Source: Schlegelella_A sp038231215 (GTDB lineage Bacteria > Pseudomonadota > Gammaproteobacteria > Burkholderiales > Burkholderiaceae_C). From it: a stretch of 64,000 nt of DNA. The position numbers and the translations under genes were made by a program. Within the stretch, counting starts at the first letter, position 1, and every line of letters starts with the position of its first letter. Where the stretch lies: contig JBBRLS010000001.1 in NCBI GenBank assembly GCA_038231215.1, positions 181,532 through 245,531 of the forward strand, read 5' to 3'. Under the pieces are notes generated by a model, which saw only the letters and a list, made by a program, of their open reading frames with translations, was not told the origin of the DNA and made no database searches. Positions 19,101 to 25,698 of the stretch are shown here, piece after piece.

Positions 19101-20638
19101 TGCACGGACCGGGCGATCTCGTCGTCCTCGCCGGGCGCAATTTCAACTTCCGCACTTCCGGCGGCCTCGGTGCCATCGGCAATCGAGAAAACGCGGCGCT
19201 TCCCGACGGCAGTGCCGCGATCACTGTGATGGCCGGTGTGGCGCCGCGCGGCCGCGACGGCACGCAGGCGACGGCCTGGTACTTCCCGCTTCTCGGCGGC
19301 ACCGGTATCGCAGGCTATGCGGGCGATCTCGCGGCGCAACTCGAGGCGGTGGCTGCCGGCGCCGCGAACCCCGGCCTTGGCAGCGCGGCGGCACTTGCGT
19401 ACAAGGCCTTGCCCGTCGACCAGCAGGTGGCAAAGTCGAGGCAGCTCGCCGGCGCCGCCGCCTTCGACACGGCCTTGCTGATCGCGGTGCGGCGCATCGA
19501 GGCTGACGCCTCGCTCGACCTTGCGGCTGCGAACGCCGCCTTCGCCAAGCTTGCCGACGCGCAGCGCGCGAGCGTCGCGGCCGCGGCACTGGCCGACGCT
19601 TGGTCGACGCGCATCGGCAGCGCCGAGCAGGCGCAGCAGGCGCTGGCGATGGCGGCGCTGCAGCAGAACGGCGCGGCCCGCGTGGCTGCGCTGGTCGCTT
19701 ACGCCGAGAAGGCGACGGGGCTCACGCTCTCCCCCGAGCAGGCCCTGCTCGCCTACACGGAACTACCGGTCGAGCGCCGTCTGGTATTCAACAGCGGCGT
19801 GCTCGTCGACGAGGTGCGCAATGCAGGCCGCACCGCATCGTCGCTGGCCGGCAGCGCCCGCGACGCGGCCTACGCCGTGGCCTACGCGGCGATCGACGCA
19901 GTGTTCCCGGAGCTGGGCCCGGGCGGCGACGTGCGCATGGGTTCGAGCCAGGTCCGCACGTTCCAGAACAGCCCGGTGACCATGATCACGCCGCGCGGTG
20001 GCATCGACGTTGGCGAGCTCTCGGCGCTGTCCGGCAAGAGCGCGAGTGTGCTCGGCATCGTCACCGCCGCCGGCGGCAACATCTCGCTGATCGTTCATGA
20101 CAACGTGGCGGTCAACCAGTCGCGTGTGTTCACGGTTGGCAAAGGCGATCTCCTGATGTGGTCGTCGCAAGGCAACCTCGACGCCGGCCGCGGCGCCAAG
20201 ACGGTGACCGGGGCGCCGCCCCCGCTGTTCCGATTCGACTCGAACGGCAACTTCGTGGTCGACACCTCGGGTTCGTTCACCGGCTCCGGCATCGCCGTGC
20301 TTGACGCTTCGAGCACGCTCGACCTTTACGCTCCCAAGGGCGAGATCAACGCCGGCGACGCCGGCATCAAGTCGCTCGGCAACGCCTTCCTGGGCGCGGC
20401 GCGCTTCGTCGGCGCCGACAACCTGGCGGTGAGTGGTGTCGCGGTCGGCGCGCCGCCGCCGGCGCCGACCGGCGGCGCAACTGCCGGTCTTGCCGCTGCC
20501 GCTGGTTCGGCCACCGCGGCACAGACACGGATCGCCCCGGAAGACAGCGAGGAGGAAAAGGAGCGCAAGCGCCGCCGCCGCCTCAACCTGATCCTCGACT
20601 TCCTCGGCTTCGGCGATGGCTCGACGGCCAAGCCCTGA
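10184..20638 (+). CDS. TpsA: giant filamentous haemagglutinin family exoprotein
   Basis: About 3,484 residues from the ATG at 10184 (an in-frame GTG at 10172 is possible). Signal peptide MRRPAHPVLTPIAWALL to SAASQS, then the TPS domain (about 45-300) with INANGILFGRGA near residue 143, the variant of the NPNGI signature. A very long repetitive stretch of glycine/serine-rich beta-helix sequence follows, with many GG-L-I/V turns. An alanine-rich, probably helical segment (about residues 3043-3244) interrupts it. The C-terminal part (SVLGIVTAAGG, DNVAVNQSRVFT, NLDAGRGAKT) resembles DUF3739 of one haemagglutinin subclass, and the protein ends in a charged EEEKERKRRRR tail. It is likely a surface adhesin or matrix fibre. 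The next gene begins 31 bases on. Confidence 0.93.
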   Translation: MRRPAHPVLTPIAWALLAAFPLSAASQSAVPRPAPPPVNAVPKPLPGWRVSGTGAAAPVNRGNASGGVDQTIDQSSQRGIYNWQSFDIGSASSVTFAFPNKDSSALNRIVGSTAPSQIFGALRSQYANPTAGGAPLVGGSIYLINANGILFGRGAKVDTGALVASTLNLTDSDFATGLASSITSLNPSFRYEGSPALFTDERNFVLVDPGATITTASGGRVFLFAKNVQNGGSIATPGGQTVLAAGSEVYLSDPTREPLYASEANPSYPALRGLLVEVGRGNGSASNLAGGAIESVRGNVTLVGMAVNQNGRISATTSVAENGSVFLLARGNTQTGNTSDNLFKHATTGGTLTLGSGSTIEIAPDPTPGSDGKLPASDASSIFTASRVELSGRTIEMKPGASLVAHGGLVRARAEVTPNYLIDIAPQGSFGAGDAAARLVIGDGASIDVSGTETSIVSVARNFVTTELIGNSDLKDAPLQKDGPLYRSRVTFDLRNAIPIFGDTSAYTAAIKRTAEEQLASGGSISLVSTGGLVTAPTSTLDVSGGKVTYTNATVKPTLLIAADGSRVTLDMASPDVQYTGIVGSGPVTIDRWGIVPRWVPAQADTGRVEPGYVEGKAGGSLTIVAPTALLDGRLNASTLVGDRQQAGTAALAAPGSVTFGTAANFGTKAFHTSGIGDLTILATPGSLPDAFWTAPLQAPLAASSRIAASTLEASGLGALTVTSDGSITFVDGAALALQPRSSVRLTAAGAGGIELGGSFRSAGGSFSARTADLLATANNGPTVSGTLRLGAGQTLDAAGDWQNAFMDGPTRSGYGGGSVTLASAHGLDLQDASRIDVSGGGTVRTNGSVVGSDAGSITLQSNSGLASQGTSFAPVHIGAVLKGQSLAGGGTLSIKAADVTVGSRPIPRGIADGSTTASLVVSDAFFDNGGFTTYQLDAIRSLRVLDGTTIAPRASNWVATDNARFVATGTRLASFLEEALLPDAQRKPVNLNLSANGAFPSPSGDLTLEAGSRIEADARASVSLLAGFRLDLEGSVRAPGGNVMIALASRGSLASSVPGMLRVGERAEIDVSGSLVPSLADGGPLRGTVLAGGNVTITGSAAPTALTPVEIRPGAVIAADGASARLAVDSVTPSGATTTRLQTVASEGGSIAITAANGGAALAGSMHAQGGGPGAAGGRFSLSLNIGRPDPNLPDPIFDVFDRAVQVQEAPVTRGDAVRGTAVVSAKSLREGFADAYIAAGDHIAFNGSSNLTMPRELVLDAQALQALPGSVVQLGGGSSVRIGGTPDSVSSAQAIGGNARLAVSGGLVELFGDQALQGFGRMDVFSASELRLHQTGTGQAGRFASLADLNLSAAQIAPTTNSVFTISAPGRTVTIGAGDASAAPPLSANGALTIQAATIDQKGVVRAPFGSIAFDATQSISLEVGSVTSVSGKGLAVPFGSTIAGAGWSWLASPVAAPREKTIDLQAPGKSIVVAPGARLDLAGGGTVEAFEFVPGPGGSKDVFAGAANGAFAVMPTISAYTPQDLDIQALAGNSGSAFRLGSQVTFGNGGPIPAGTYAVLPPRYATLPGAYLVRPLTSGTPLELGASIARPDGSSIVGGQLASAGTDFVSSLPKSFQVYASALAQRSSEIRKADANDYFGALANAAGTPVPRLPVDAGRLDAVADVQSLKGSFDFSVQDDARARGGELDISASRIKVVGSAAQGEAGVLTLATADLNATGAALLVIGGARGGDGSRLDVAASEVTVDNVGQTLQGSDIVIAATQRVELKAGASLQASAASGAPALAVSGDGALLRVSGDAAASTTRTGVVRAAGDLVVGDGSSIKGSAVVAEATHSTTFSPGAAFEAPGSLTIGASRMAVGAVDAATAGANTLILTPTLVGLLGQTASLSMRSFDGIDFYGTSGLGGTSLAALTIDTGSLRLVGAGANATISAGGVRLTNSSGGATAASAGGGTLTIRADGSGGGSGSLVVGPGNVGVSGATSTVLAGGHDLTLFGSAQFATGGDVTVRTPVLTATSSASASITAAGALVVDAQGAVAPAATGTGAHVVLAGKTVTQDGNVVLASGELGLQASGTAGGDAVVFGAASRTDLSGVHFDFDGVAVATPGGDLRVSVASGSVVARAGSLLDVSAPDGTLGRAGRIAIDATGGGVDLAGRLRAASGEAAPSGSLVIDSAAPVDLNRLAATLVAERSTTRSNFAETITVRNRSGDQSLGAGGPGLAAEHIAISSDAGALSIAGSLLATGGSEPSITLAGGRSLDILPGATVAAHGSGVTGGQVSLLSGTGNGPRNGQINLTGGTIDVGAAPSGADGSVLLRAQWTDAGNDVRIGRIDAQISGARKVEVEAVNRYTASVVDATLIATVAADNDAFASPDGSQAASILARLSGSNAALGAKLQLRNGVEIASSGDMKVFGDPRYGGWNLTRFDDSGLPLAPLSGAPTNLTLRAAGNLNVLASISDGFSPAGDQAPQSSSEALQITPAAVIVSGEGSRIRLVGGADLAAANPLATVSSATSGDVVVGVQNRDVLVRTSTGSIAVAAGRDIRFANRQAAIYTTGTPAASNELPGYVGNQLAGETYLGAGDIQSPFLSRGGAIAIDAARDVIGATGSLPQYATEWFWTSGDLTRTTGAPLWFSRYDRFNQGIATFGGGSVSVRAGRDARDVEASAATSGYVSRAVDGNFAAVQVFGGGDVRIDAGRDVVGGFSLATRGEQRVVAGRDVQAAASAFALQLVVGQTDSVVTARNSVDLGRVTPFGFVPETAQAATLPAGVAATGTSPGATLSVLAASGDLNYRSLPPNTAERHFAINSAQGTVIPESASFDAPLGSEKIGAFIQLPAADGKFEALAGKSIDLARVSIVATNDSAKSPHLETDGVALGASFDPFPRGGTPLDTSRRDPVRVVAEAGDISVASGFASGRPVRLIAGNDIAIAKAGGSAQFAIQHQTAQELSLFEAGRDIVLPASNSALGEDLKVHGPGDLVVLAGRNFNFRTSGGLGAIGNRENAALPDGSAAITVMAGVAPRGRDGTQATAWYFPLLGGTGIAGYAGDLAAQLEAVAAGAANPGLGSAAALAYKALPVDQQVAKSRQLAGAAAFDTALLIAVRRIEADASLDLAAANAAFAKLADAQRASVAAAALADAWSTRIGSAEQAQQALAMAALQQNGAARVAALVAYAEKATGLTLSPEQALLAYTELPVERRLVFNSGVLVDEVRNAGRTASSLAGSARDAAYAVAYAAIDAVFPELGPGGDVRMGSSQVRTFQNSPVTMITPRGGIDVGELSALSGKSASVLGIVTAAGGNISLIVHDNVAVNQSRVFTVGKGDLLMWSSQGNLDAGRGAKTVTGAPPPLFRFDSNGNFVVDTSGSFTGSGIAVLDASSTLDLYAPKGEINAGDAGIKSLGNAFLGAARFVGADNLAVSGVAVGAPPPAPTGGATAGLAAAAGSATAAQTRIAPEDSEEEKERKRRRRLNLILDFLGFGDGSTAKP

Positions 20639-20669
20639 ACCTTCGCATTCGCCGCCGTTGCCCCGCCCC

Positions 20670-22373
20670 ATGCGCCACATCCTCGCTCTCGCCCTGACCT
20701 TCGTTGTTGCGCTAGTCGCCGGCCTCGCTCCGTCCACAGCGCATGCCTGGTGGAACAAGGACTGGACACAACGCACGCGGATCACGCTCAACACCTCGGC
20801 CCAGGGGCTCGAGACCAAGGAGGCAGCCAATGCCGTAAGCGTCGCCGTGCGCCTGCACTCGGGCAACTTCGATTTCGCCGCCGCCAAGGAGGACGGCAGC
20901 GACTTGCGCGTCGTCGGCGGTGACGACAAGACGCCGCTGCGCTTCAGCGTCGAGCGCTTCGACGGCATCAACGAACTCGCTGTGCTCTGGGTTCAGGCGC
21001 CGATCGTCGCGCCGGGCAGCGACAAGAACCAGATCTACGTGTACGCCGGCAACGCCAAGGTCCCGGCCGAGGCGTCGGATGCCGCCGGCTTCGACGCCAA
21101 CATGCTGGCCGTCGTTCATTTCAGCGACAAGGAGTTGGTCGGGTCCGACCCGATCGGTGGGCTGAAGACTGCGAGCCCGATCGCGATCGAGCCGAACGGT
21201 CTGCTCGCGGCCAGCGCCAAGCTCGATGGCAAGCCAGTCGTCTGGCTTGCGAGCGAGAAGGTGAAGGTCGAGGCTGCCGGCGCGCTCACCGTCTCGCTGT
21301 GGGTGCGCGCGGACAACACGTCCCAGGGCACGCTCTTCGCGTGGGGTCCGCTGACGCTGGCGCTGAAGGCAGGCAAGCTCGGGGCGCAGATCGGCCCGGC
21401 GCAGTTCGCGGGCGGCGACCTGGCTCCTGCCACATGGACGCACATCGCGCTGACCGTCGGTGCAGGCAAGGCGCGGCTCTATGTCAACGGCGCGCAGTCA
21501 GGCGAAGGCGACGCGATGCTTCCTGCGCTGGCAGGCGAGATGCGCCTGGGCGAAGGCATCGCCGGACTCGCCGACGAGCTCGAGCTCGCCAAGATCGCGC
21601 GCACCGCCGAGTGGCTGCGTATCTCCGCGGGCGCGCAGGGCGCCGAGTCGAAGCTCGTCGCCTCGCTCAAGGAAACGTCGGGGTCGGAGGCGGGCGAGAG
21701 CCCCGGCTATTTCGGCATCCTGATCAAGAACCTCACCGCCGACGCCTGGGTCGTGATCGGCATCCTCGGCGTCATGTTCGTGATCGCCGTCTGGGTCATG
21801 TTCACCAAGGCGATATTCGTGATCAAGGCCGACAAGGAGAACCGCCAGTTCCTGCGCCGCTTTCGCGGCCCGGCCGACCAGCTGCTGACCCTGGACAGCG
21901 GTGCCGACCACCCGCACTCTTCGCTCTACCGGCTCTACCTCGGCGGGTTGCGTGAGCTGAAGAAGCGCAACGTCGGGGTCGCCGATGCCGCTCCGCTCTC
22001 GGGCGCCTCGCTCAACGCCGTGAAGGCTTCGGTCGACGCCGACCTGGTGCGCGAGTCGCACAGCCTCAACGAGCGCATGGTGCTGCTCACGATCGCCATT
22101 TCGGGCGGCCCGTTCCTCGGCCTGCTCGGCACCGTGGTCGGCGTGATGATCACCTTCGCCGCGATCGCCGCCGCCGGCGACGTCAACGTCAACGCGATCG
22201 CGCCGGGCATCGCCGCGGCGCTGCTCGCGACGGTGGCCGGGCTTTCCGTGGCGATCCCGGCGCTGTTCGGATACAACTATCTCGCGGCGCGGATCAAGAA
22301 CATCTCATCCGACATGCAGATCTTCGTCGACGAGTTCATCACTCGCGTCGCCGAAGTCTACGGCGCCCGCTGA
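20670..22373 (+). CDS. DUF2341-LamG-like-ExbB fusion: MotA/TolQ/ExbB proton channel protein
   Basis: 567 residues from the ATG at 20670. After a signal peptide (ends STAHA) comes WWNKDWTQRTRITLNTS, the hallmark start of DUF2341 (about 27-125). A LamG/concanavalin-like segment follows (about 150-320, with LTVSLWVRAD, WTHIALTVGAG and ARLYVNGAQSGEG). Then a transmembrane helix (about 356-380), a cytoplasmic section, and the MotA/TolQ/ExbB core (about 470-540: ISGGPFLGLLGTVVGVM, then GIAAALLATVAGLSVAIPAL). Ordinary ExbB is about 240 residues and lacks the periplasmic half. It should form the proton-conducting pentamer with the two ExbD proteins that follow, with the extra domains facing the periplasm, possibly contacting sugar or the TpsA/TpsB pair. 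Confidence 0.93.
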   Translation: MRHILALALTFVVALVAGLAPSTAHAWWNKDWTQRTRITLNTSAQGLETKEAANAVSVAVRLHSGNFDFAAAKEDGSDLRVVGGDDKTPLRFSVERFDGINELAVLWVQAPIVAPGSDKNQIYVYAGNAKVPAEASDAAGFDANMLAVVHFSDKELVGSDPIGGLKTASPIAIEPNGLLAASAKLDGKPVVWLASEKVKVEAAGALTVSLWVRADNTSQGTLFAWGPLTLALKAGKLGAQIGPAQFAGGDLAPATWTHIALTVGAGKARLYVNGAQSGEGDAMLPALAGEMRLGEGIAGLADELELAKIARTAEWLRISAGAQGAESKLVASLKETSGSEAGESPGYFGILIKNLTADAWVVIGILGVMFVIAVWVMFTKAIFVIKADKENRQFLRRFRGPADQLLTLDSGADHPHSSLYRLYLGGLRELKKRNVGVADAAPLSGASLNAVKASVDADLVRESHSLNERMVLLTIAISGGPFLGLLGTVVGVMITFAAIAAAGDVNVNAIAPGIAAALLATVAGLSVAIPALFGYNYLAARIKNISSDMQIFVDEFITRVAEVYGAR

Positions 22374-22387
22374 CGCCCAAGGCTGCC

Positions 22388-22798
22388 ATGTCCGCCGACG
22401 TCAAGCAAGAGAACCAGCCGTACGACGACATCAACGTCACGCCGATGCTCGACCTCGCCTACGTGCTGCTCGTCATCTTCATCATCCTGACGACAGCATC
22501 GGTGCAGGGCATCAAGGTCCATTCACCCGAGACCGAGGCGGCCAACAACCTGGCGCGGCCGCAAACGCGGGCGATCACGATCACCGCCGAGGGCGCGATG
22601 TATCTCGACGCCTACCCGGTGACGATCGACCAGCTGCGCAGCTCGCTCGGCCAGTACAAGTCGGCCAATCCGGCGCTCCCGGTGGTGCTCAAGGCCGACG
22701 CCGCGGCGCAGTACGACAAGGTCATGGAAGTGCTCGAGGTCGCCAAGTCGCTCGACATCACCGAGATCGGCCTGGTCACAAAGCGCGCCGCGCCCTGA
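22388..22798 (+). CDS. ExbD/TolR family biopolymer transport protein 1
   Basis: 136 residues. A short cytoplasmic N-terminus leads into INVTPMLDLAYVLLVIFIILTT, the single transmembrane helix whose aspartate (Asp22) is the proton-carrying residue of ExbD/TolR. A periplasmic domain of about 90 residues ends KSLDITEIGLVTKRAAP. It should assemble with the ExbB-like protein encoded 14 bases upstream. It is followed after 10 bases by a second, non-identical ExbD. The pair suggests a heteromeric ExbD dimer in the channel pore, as in some ExbB-ExbD-ExbD operons. Confidence 0.95.
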   Translation: MSADVKQENQPYDDINVTPMLDLAYVLLVIFIILTTASVQGIKVHSPETEAANNLARPQTRAITITAEGAMYLDAYPVTIDQLRSSLGQYKSANPALPVVLKADAAAQYDKVMEVLEVAKSLDITEIGLVTKRAAP

Positions 22799-22808
22799 GA
22801 CCCGCGCG

Positions 22809-23210
22809 ATGCAGCTCAGCACTGAGTCCAAGCCCTACGACACGATCAACGTGACGCCCATGCTCGATCTCGCCTACGTGCTGCTCGTGGTGTTCATCCT
22901 GATGACGACGGCATCGGTGCAGGGGCTCGTGATCACCATGCCCAAGCCGTCGAACAAGCCGCAGACGGAAAAGCACGAGCTCAAGATCGTGCAGATCACG
23001 CCGGAAGGCTCGGTGCTCGTCAACGGCGTCGGTGTGACCCTAGTCGAGCTCGAGGGCCAGCTCGCGGCGGCCAAGGCACGCGACGCCCAAATGACGGTCG
23101 CGATCAAGGGCGACGCGCGCGCGCGCTACGCGAAGGTCGTCGCCATCGTCGATCTGTGCAACAAGCTCCAGGTCAACATGGGCCTGATCACCTCGAGGAT
23201 AGGAACATGA
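22809..23210 (+). CDS. ExbD/TolR family biopolymer transport protein 2
   Basis: 133 residues with the same layout as the previous gene: TINVTPMLDLAYVLLVVFIL with the proton-relay aspartate at position 20. The periplasmic domain has diverged clearly (KHELKIVQITPEGSVLVNGVGVT), so this is an old duplicate with its own role. Its TGA overlaps the ATG of the TonB-like gene (ATGA, 23207-23210), tying expression of the energising complex and its transducer. Confidence 0.95.
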   Translation: MQLSTESKPYDTINVTPMLDLAYVLLVVFILMTTASVQGLVITMPKPSNKPQTEKHELKIVQITPEGSVLVNGVGVTLVELEGQLAAAKARDAQMTVAIKGDARARYAKVVAIVDLCNKLQVNMGLITSRIGT

Positions 23211-23923
23211 CCGCTCTGGCGGACGCTTCGCTGGGCGATCTGCCGCGTACACGCTGGTGGCCTCGCGTGATCGCGATGCTCGCCATCGTTCTCGCCTTCG
23301 GCGGCGCCGCCTACGCGATCAAGTCGCTGATCGACAGCCCGGCGGCGCCGCGCCGCCAGATCGCCCGGATTTCGATCCTGCCCGACACGCCGCCGCCTCC
23401 GCCGCCGCCCAGGGAAGAAAAGAAGCCCGAGCCGCCCAAGGAAGAGCCCAAGCAGGTGGTGCGCGAGGAGCAGCTCAAGCAGGACGTGCCCAAGCCGGCC
23501 AACGAGCCGATCAAGATGGAAGGCACCGCGGGCGACGGCCCGAGCGCCTTCGCTGCGGGCAGCGTCAGCAAGGACTACCAGGGCGGACTCCCCGGCAGCG
23601 GCGCATCGGCCCCGGCTTCCATCGCCGACCGGGCACAGGAACGCTTCTACGCCAACACCGCGCGGTCGCTGCTGCGCGACGAGATCGAGAAGCATCTCAA
23701 GCCGGAGGCCGGCGAGGTCGTAGCGAGTATCGCGGTCTGGGTCGACAACGACGGGCGCATCCGCAAGATCGATCTGGCGTCCGGCGCCAGCCCGAAGGTC
23801 GAGGACGACCTGCGTTCCGCGCTCGACGAGACCTCGCGTCTGCTGCGCTTGCCGTCCCACAACGGCCTAACCCAGCCGATGCGCTTTCGCATGACGATGC
23901 GCTCGGGCGGAGCGACCGGCTGA
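23207..23923 (+). CDS. TonB-like energy transducer
   Basis: 238 residues. One N-terminal transmembrane helix (about 20-42, RVIAMLAIVLAFGGAAYAIK), a proline-rich rigid stretch (seven prolines, then alternating K/P/E) that can span the periplasm, a glycine/serine linker, and a C-terminal alpha/beta domain (RFYANTARSLLRDEIEKHL, then VVASIAVWVDNDGRIRKIDL) like the TonB/TolA C-terminal fold. It should carry conformational energy from the ExbB-ExbD complex to an outer-membrane partner. No TonB-dependent receptor is encoded nearby; the outer-membrane candidates in the operon are TpsB and the porin. It shares the ATGA overlap with exbD2. Confidence 0.88.
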   Translation: MTALADASLGDLPRTRWWPRVIAMLAIVLAFGGAAYAIKSLIDSPAAPRRQIARISILPDTPPPPPPPREEKKPEPPKEEPKQVVREEQLKQDVPKPANEPIKMEGTAGDGPSAFAAGSVSKDYQGGLPGSGASAPASIADRAQERFYANTARSLLRDEIEKHLKPEAGEVVASIAVWVDNDGRIRKIDLASGASPKVEDDLRSALDETSRLLRLPSHNGLTQPMRFRMTMRSGGATG

Positions 23924-23950
23924 GCCGGCGCAGCGCGCACCGAAGCATCG

Positions 23951-25687
23951 ATGTATCGACCCTCCAACCGGATGCCGACTCTCATGGCCCTGCCCACCTC
24001 CCCGCCGCGCTTGCCGCGCGCGGTCCCGAACCTGCTGGCCGTAGCGGCCGCGCTCCTGCTTGTCGCGGTGCCAGCGCGCGCCGACGAGCGCGCCGAGCTC
24101 GAGCAACTGCGCGCCACGACCGCTGCTCTGATCCAGGCGCTCGTCGAGCAGGGCCTGCTCAGTCGCGAGCGCGCCGACACGCTGCTGCGCCAGGCGGCGC
24201 CCCGAGCGCCCGCCGTGGCCACGGCGCCGGCCGGTGCGGACTCGGCACCGAACGTCGCGGCCAGGGCAACGCCTCCGGTCGTGCGCGTACCCTACCTTCC
24301 CGAATCGGTGCGGCAGCAGATCAAGGACGATATCAAGCTCGACGTACTGGCGACGGCGCGCGAGGAAGGCTGGGCCGACAGCCGGCAGATCCCGTCGTGG
24401 TTGCGCTCGCTCAGTTTCGAATCGGACTTTCGGCTGCGCGCCGAAGGCGGCCTGTTCAACAAGAACAACACGCCGGCCGAGCTGTATCGCTCGCAGACCG
24501 AATCGCCGGCATGGTCCCCCGACCTGACGAACACGCAGCAAGATCGCAACCGTCTGACGCTGCGTGCGCGCTTCGGCGTCAACGCCAAGATCTCGGGGGA
24601 CGTTGCCACCGGGATCCGCTTTGCCACTGGAAACACCGCGAGCAGCCCGACCTCGGAGTCGCAGACCCTCGGCACCAACTTCAATCGATTCACGGTCGGC
24701 GTCGACCGCGCCTATCTGCGCTGGGAGCCGGGCGTCGACCTCAAGTTCGAGGGCGGGCGGATCGCCAATCCCTTCTTCGGCAGCGACCTGCTCTGGCCCG
24801 ACGACCTCGGACTCGACGGCGTGGCGGTCACCGCCGAGCGCAACCTCGCCAGCGGCGTCTTCGCCTTCGCGACCATCGGCGCCTTTGCCCTGGAGGAGTT
24901 CGCGAACACGAGCAAGGACAAGTGGCTGCTTGGCGCGCAGATCGGTGGCGACATCGCTGTCGGCAACGACACCAAGCTGCGTTTCGGCGCGGCGATCTAC
25001 GACTTCACCAATGTGGGCGGCATTCGCGAGACCAATCCTGCGCCGACCGGGCCCCGCGCGGGCACCACGGGTTACCAGAGCAGCCAGTACTCGACCAGCC
25101 TGCGCCAGCGCGGCAACACGCTGATCAACCTCAACGATCCGACCAATACCGGCGCGCCCGTGTGGGGATTGGCGTCGAAGTTTCGGCCGATCAACCTGAC
25201 AGCCCAGGCGCTGTTCAGCAACTTCAAGCCGATCCAGGTCGGCTTGCTCGCCGACTACGTGAAGAACGGGGCCTTCGACCTTGCGGACATACGGCAACGC
25301 GCCGGCACCGATGCGGTCAACACCCTGGCCGACAAGACGACCGGCTACCAGCTGCGCCTGACCGTCGGCGCGCCTCGGCTCACCGACAAGGGCGATTGGA
25401 TGGCGTTCGCGGCGTTTCGTCGCTTTGAGCGCGATGCCTGGATCGACGGGCTGACCGACACAAGCTGGAACCTCGGCGGCACCAACTACAAGGGCTACGG
25501 CATCGGCGGCGCCTACGCCTTCGACCGGCACAGCACGATCGGGCTGCGCTGGTACAGCACGAAGAATCTCGACGACGGTCGACGCACGCTCGCCATCCCA
25601 GGCGATCCGACGTCCCTCACCGGCAACCTCAGCAGCGCGCCGTTGAAGATCGACGTCATCCAGCTCGAGGTCAACTCCCGCTTCTAG
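23951..25687 (+). CDS. Putative outer-membrane porin
   Basis: Up to 578 residues; in-frame ATGs at 23972 and 23984 are alternative starts. The signal peptide ends near VPARA. A short coiled segment (ELEQLRATTAALIQALVEQGLL) like the trimerising N-terminal helix of some porins precedes the barrel, which has alternating strands (FDFRLRAEGG-like, NRLTLRARFGVNAKI, YLRWEP-GVDLKFEGGRI) and ends in the classic terminal phenylalanine (VNSRF). It matches the putative-porin family (DUF/PF16930 type) from memory. Co-transcribed 27 bases after the TonB-like gene, so it may be the outer-membrane client of the Ton-like complex. Confidence 0.83.
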   Translation: MYRPSNRMPTLMALPTSPPRLPRAVPNLLAVAAALLLVAVPARADERAELEQLRATTAALIQALVEQGLLSRERADTLLRQAAPRAPAVATAPAGADSAPNVAARATPPVVRVPYLPESVRQQIKDDIKLDVLATAREEGWADSRQIPSWLRSLSFESDFRLRAEGGLFNKNNTPAELYRSQTESPAWSPDLTNTQQDRNRLTLRARFGVNAKISGDVATGIRFATGNTASSPTSESQTLGTNFNRFTVGVDRAYLRWEPGVDLKFEGGRIANPFFGSDLLWPDDLGLDGVAVTAERNLASGVFAFATIGAFALEEFANTSKDKWLLGAQIGGDIAVGNDTKLRFGAAIYDFTNVGGIRETNPAPTGPRAGTTGYQSSQYSTSLRQRGNTLINLNDPTNTGAPVWGLASKFRPINLTAQALFSNFKPIQVGLLADYVKNGAFDLADIRQRAGTDAVNTLADKTTGYQLRLTVGAPRLTDKGDWMAFAAFRRFERDAWIDGLTDTSWNLGGTNYKGYGIGGAYAFDRHSTIGLRWYSTKNLDDGRRTLAIPGDPTSLTGNLSSAPLKIDVIQLEVNSRF

Positions 25688-25698
25688 GCGGACTTGCC

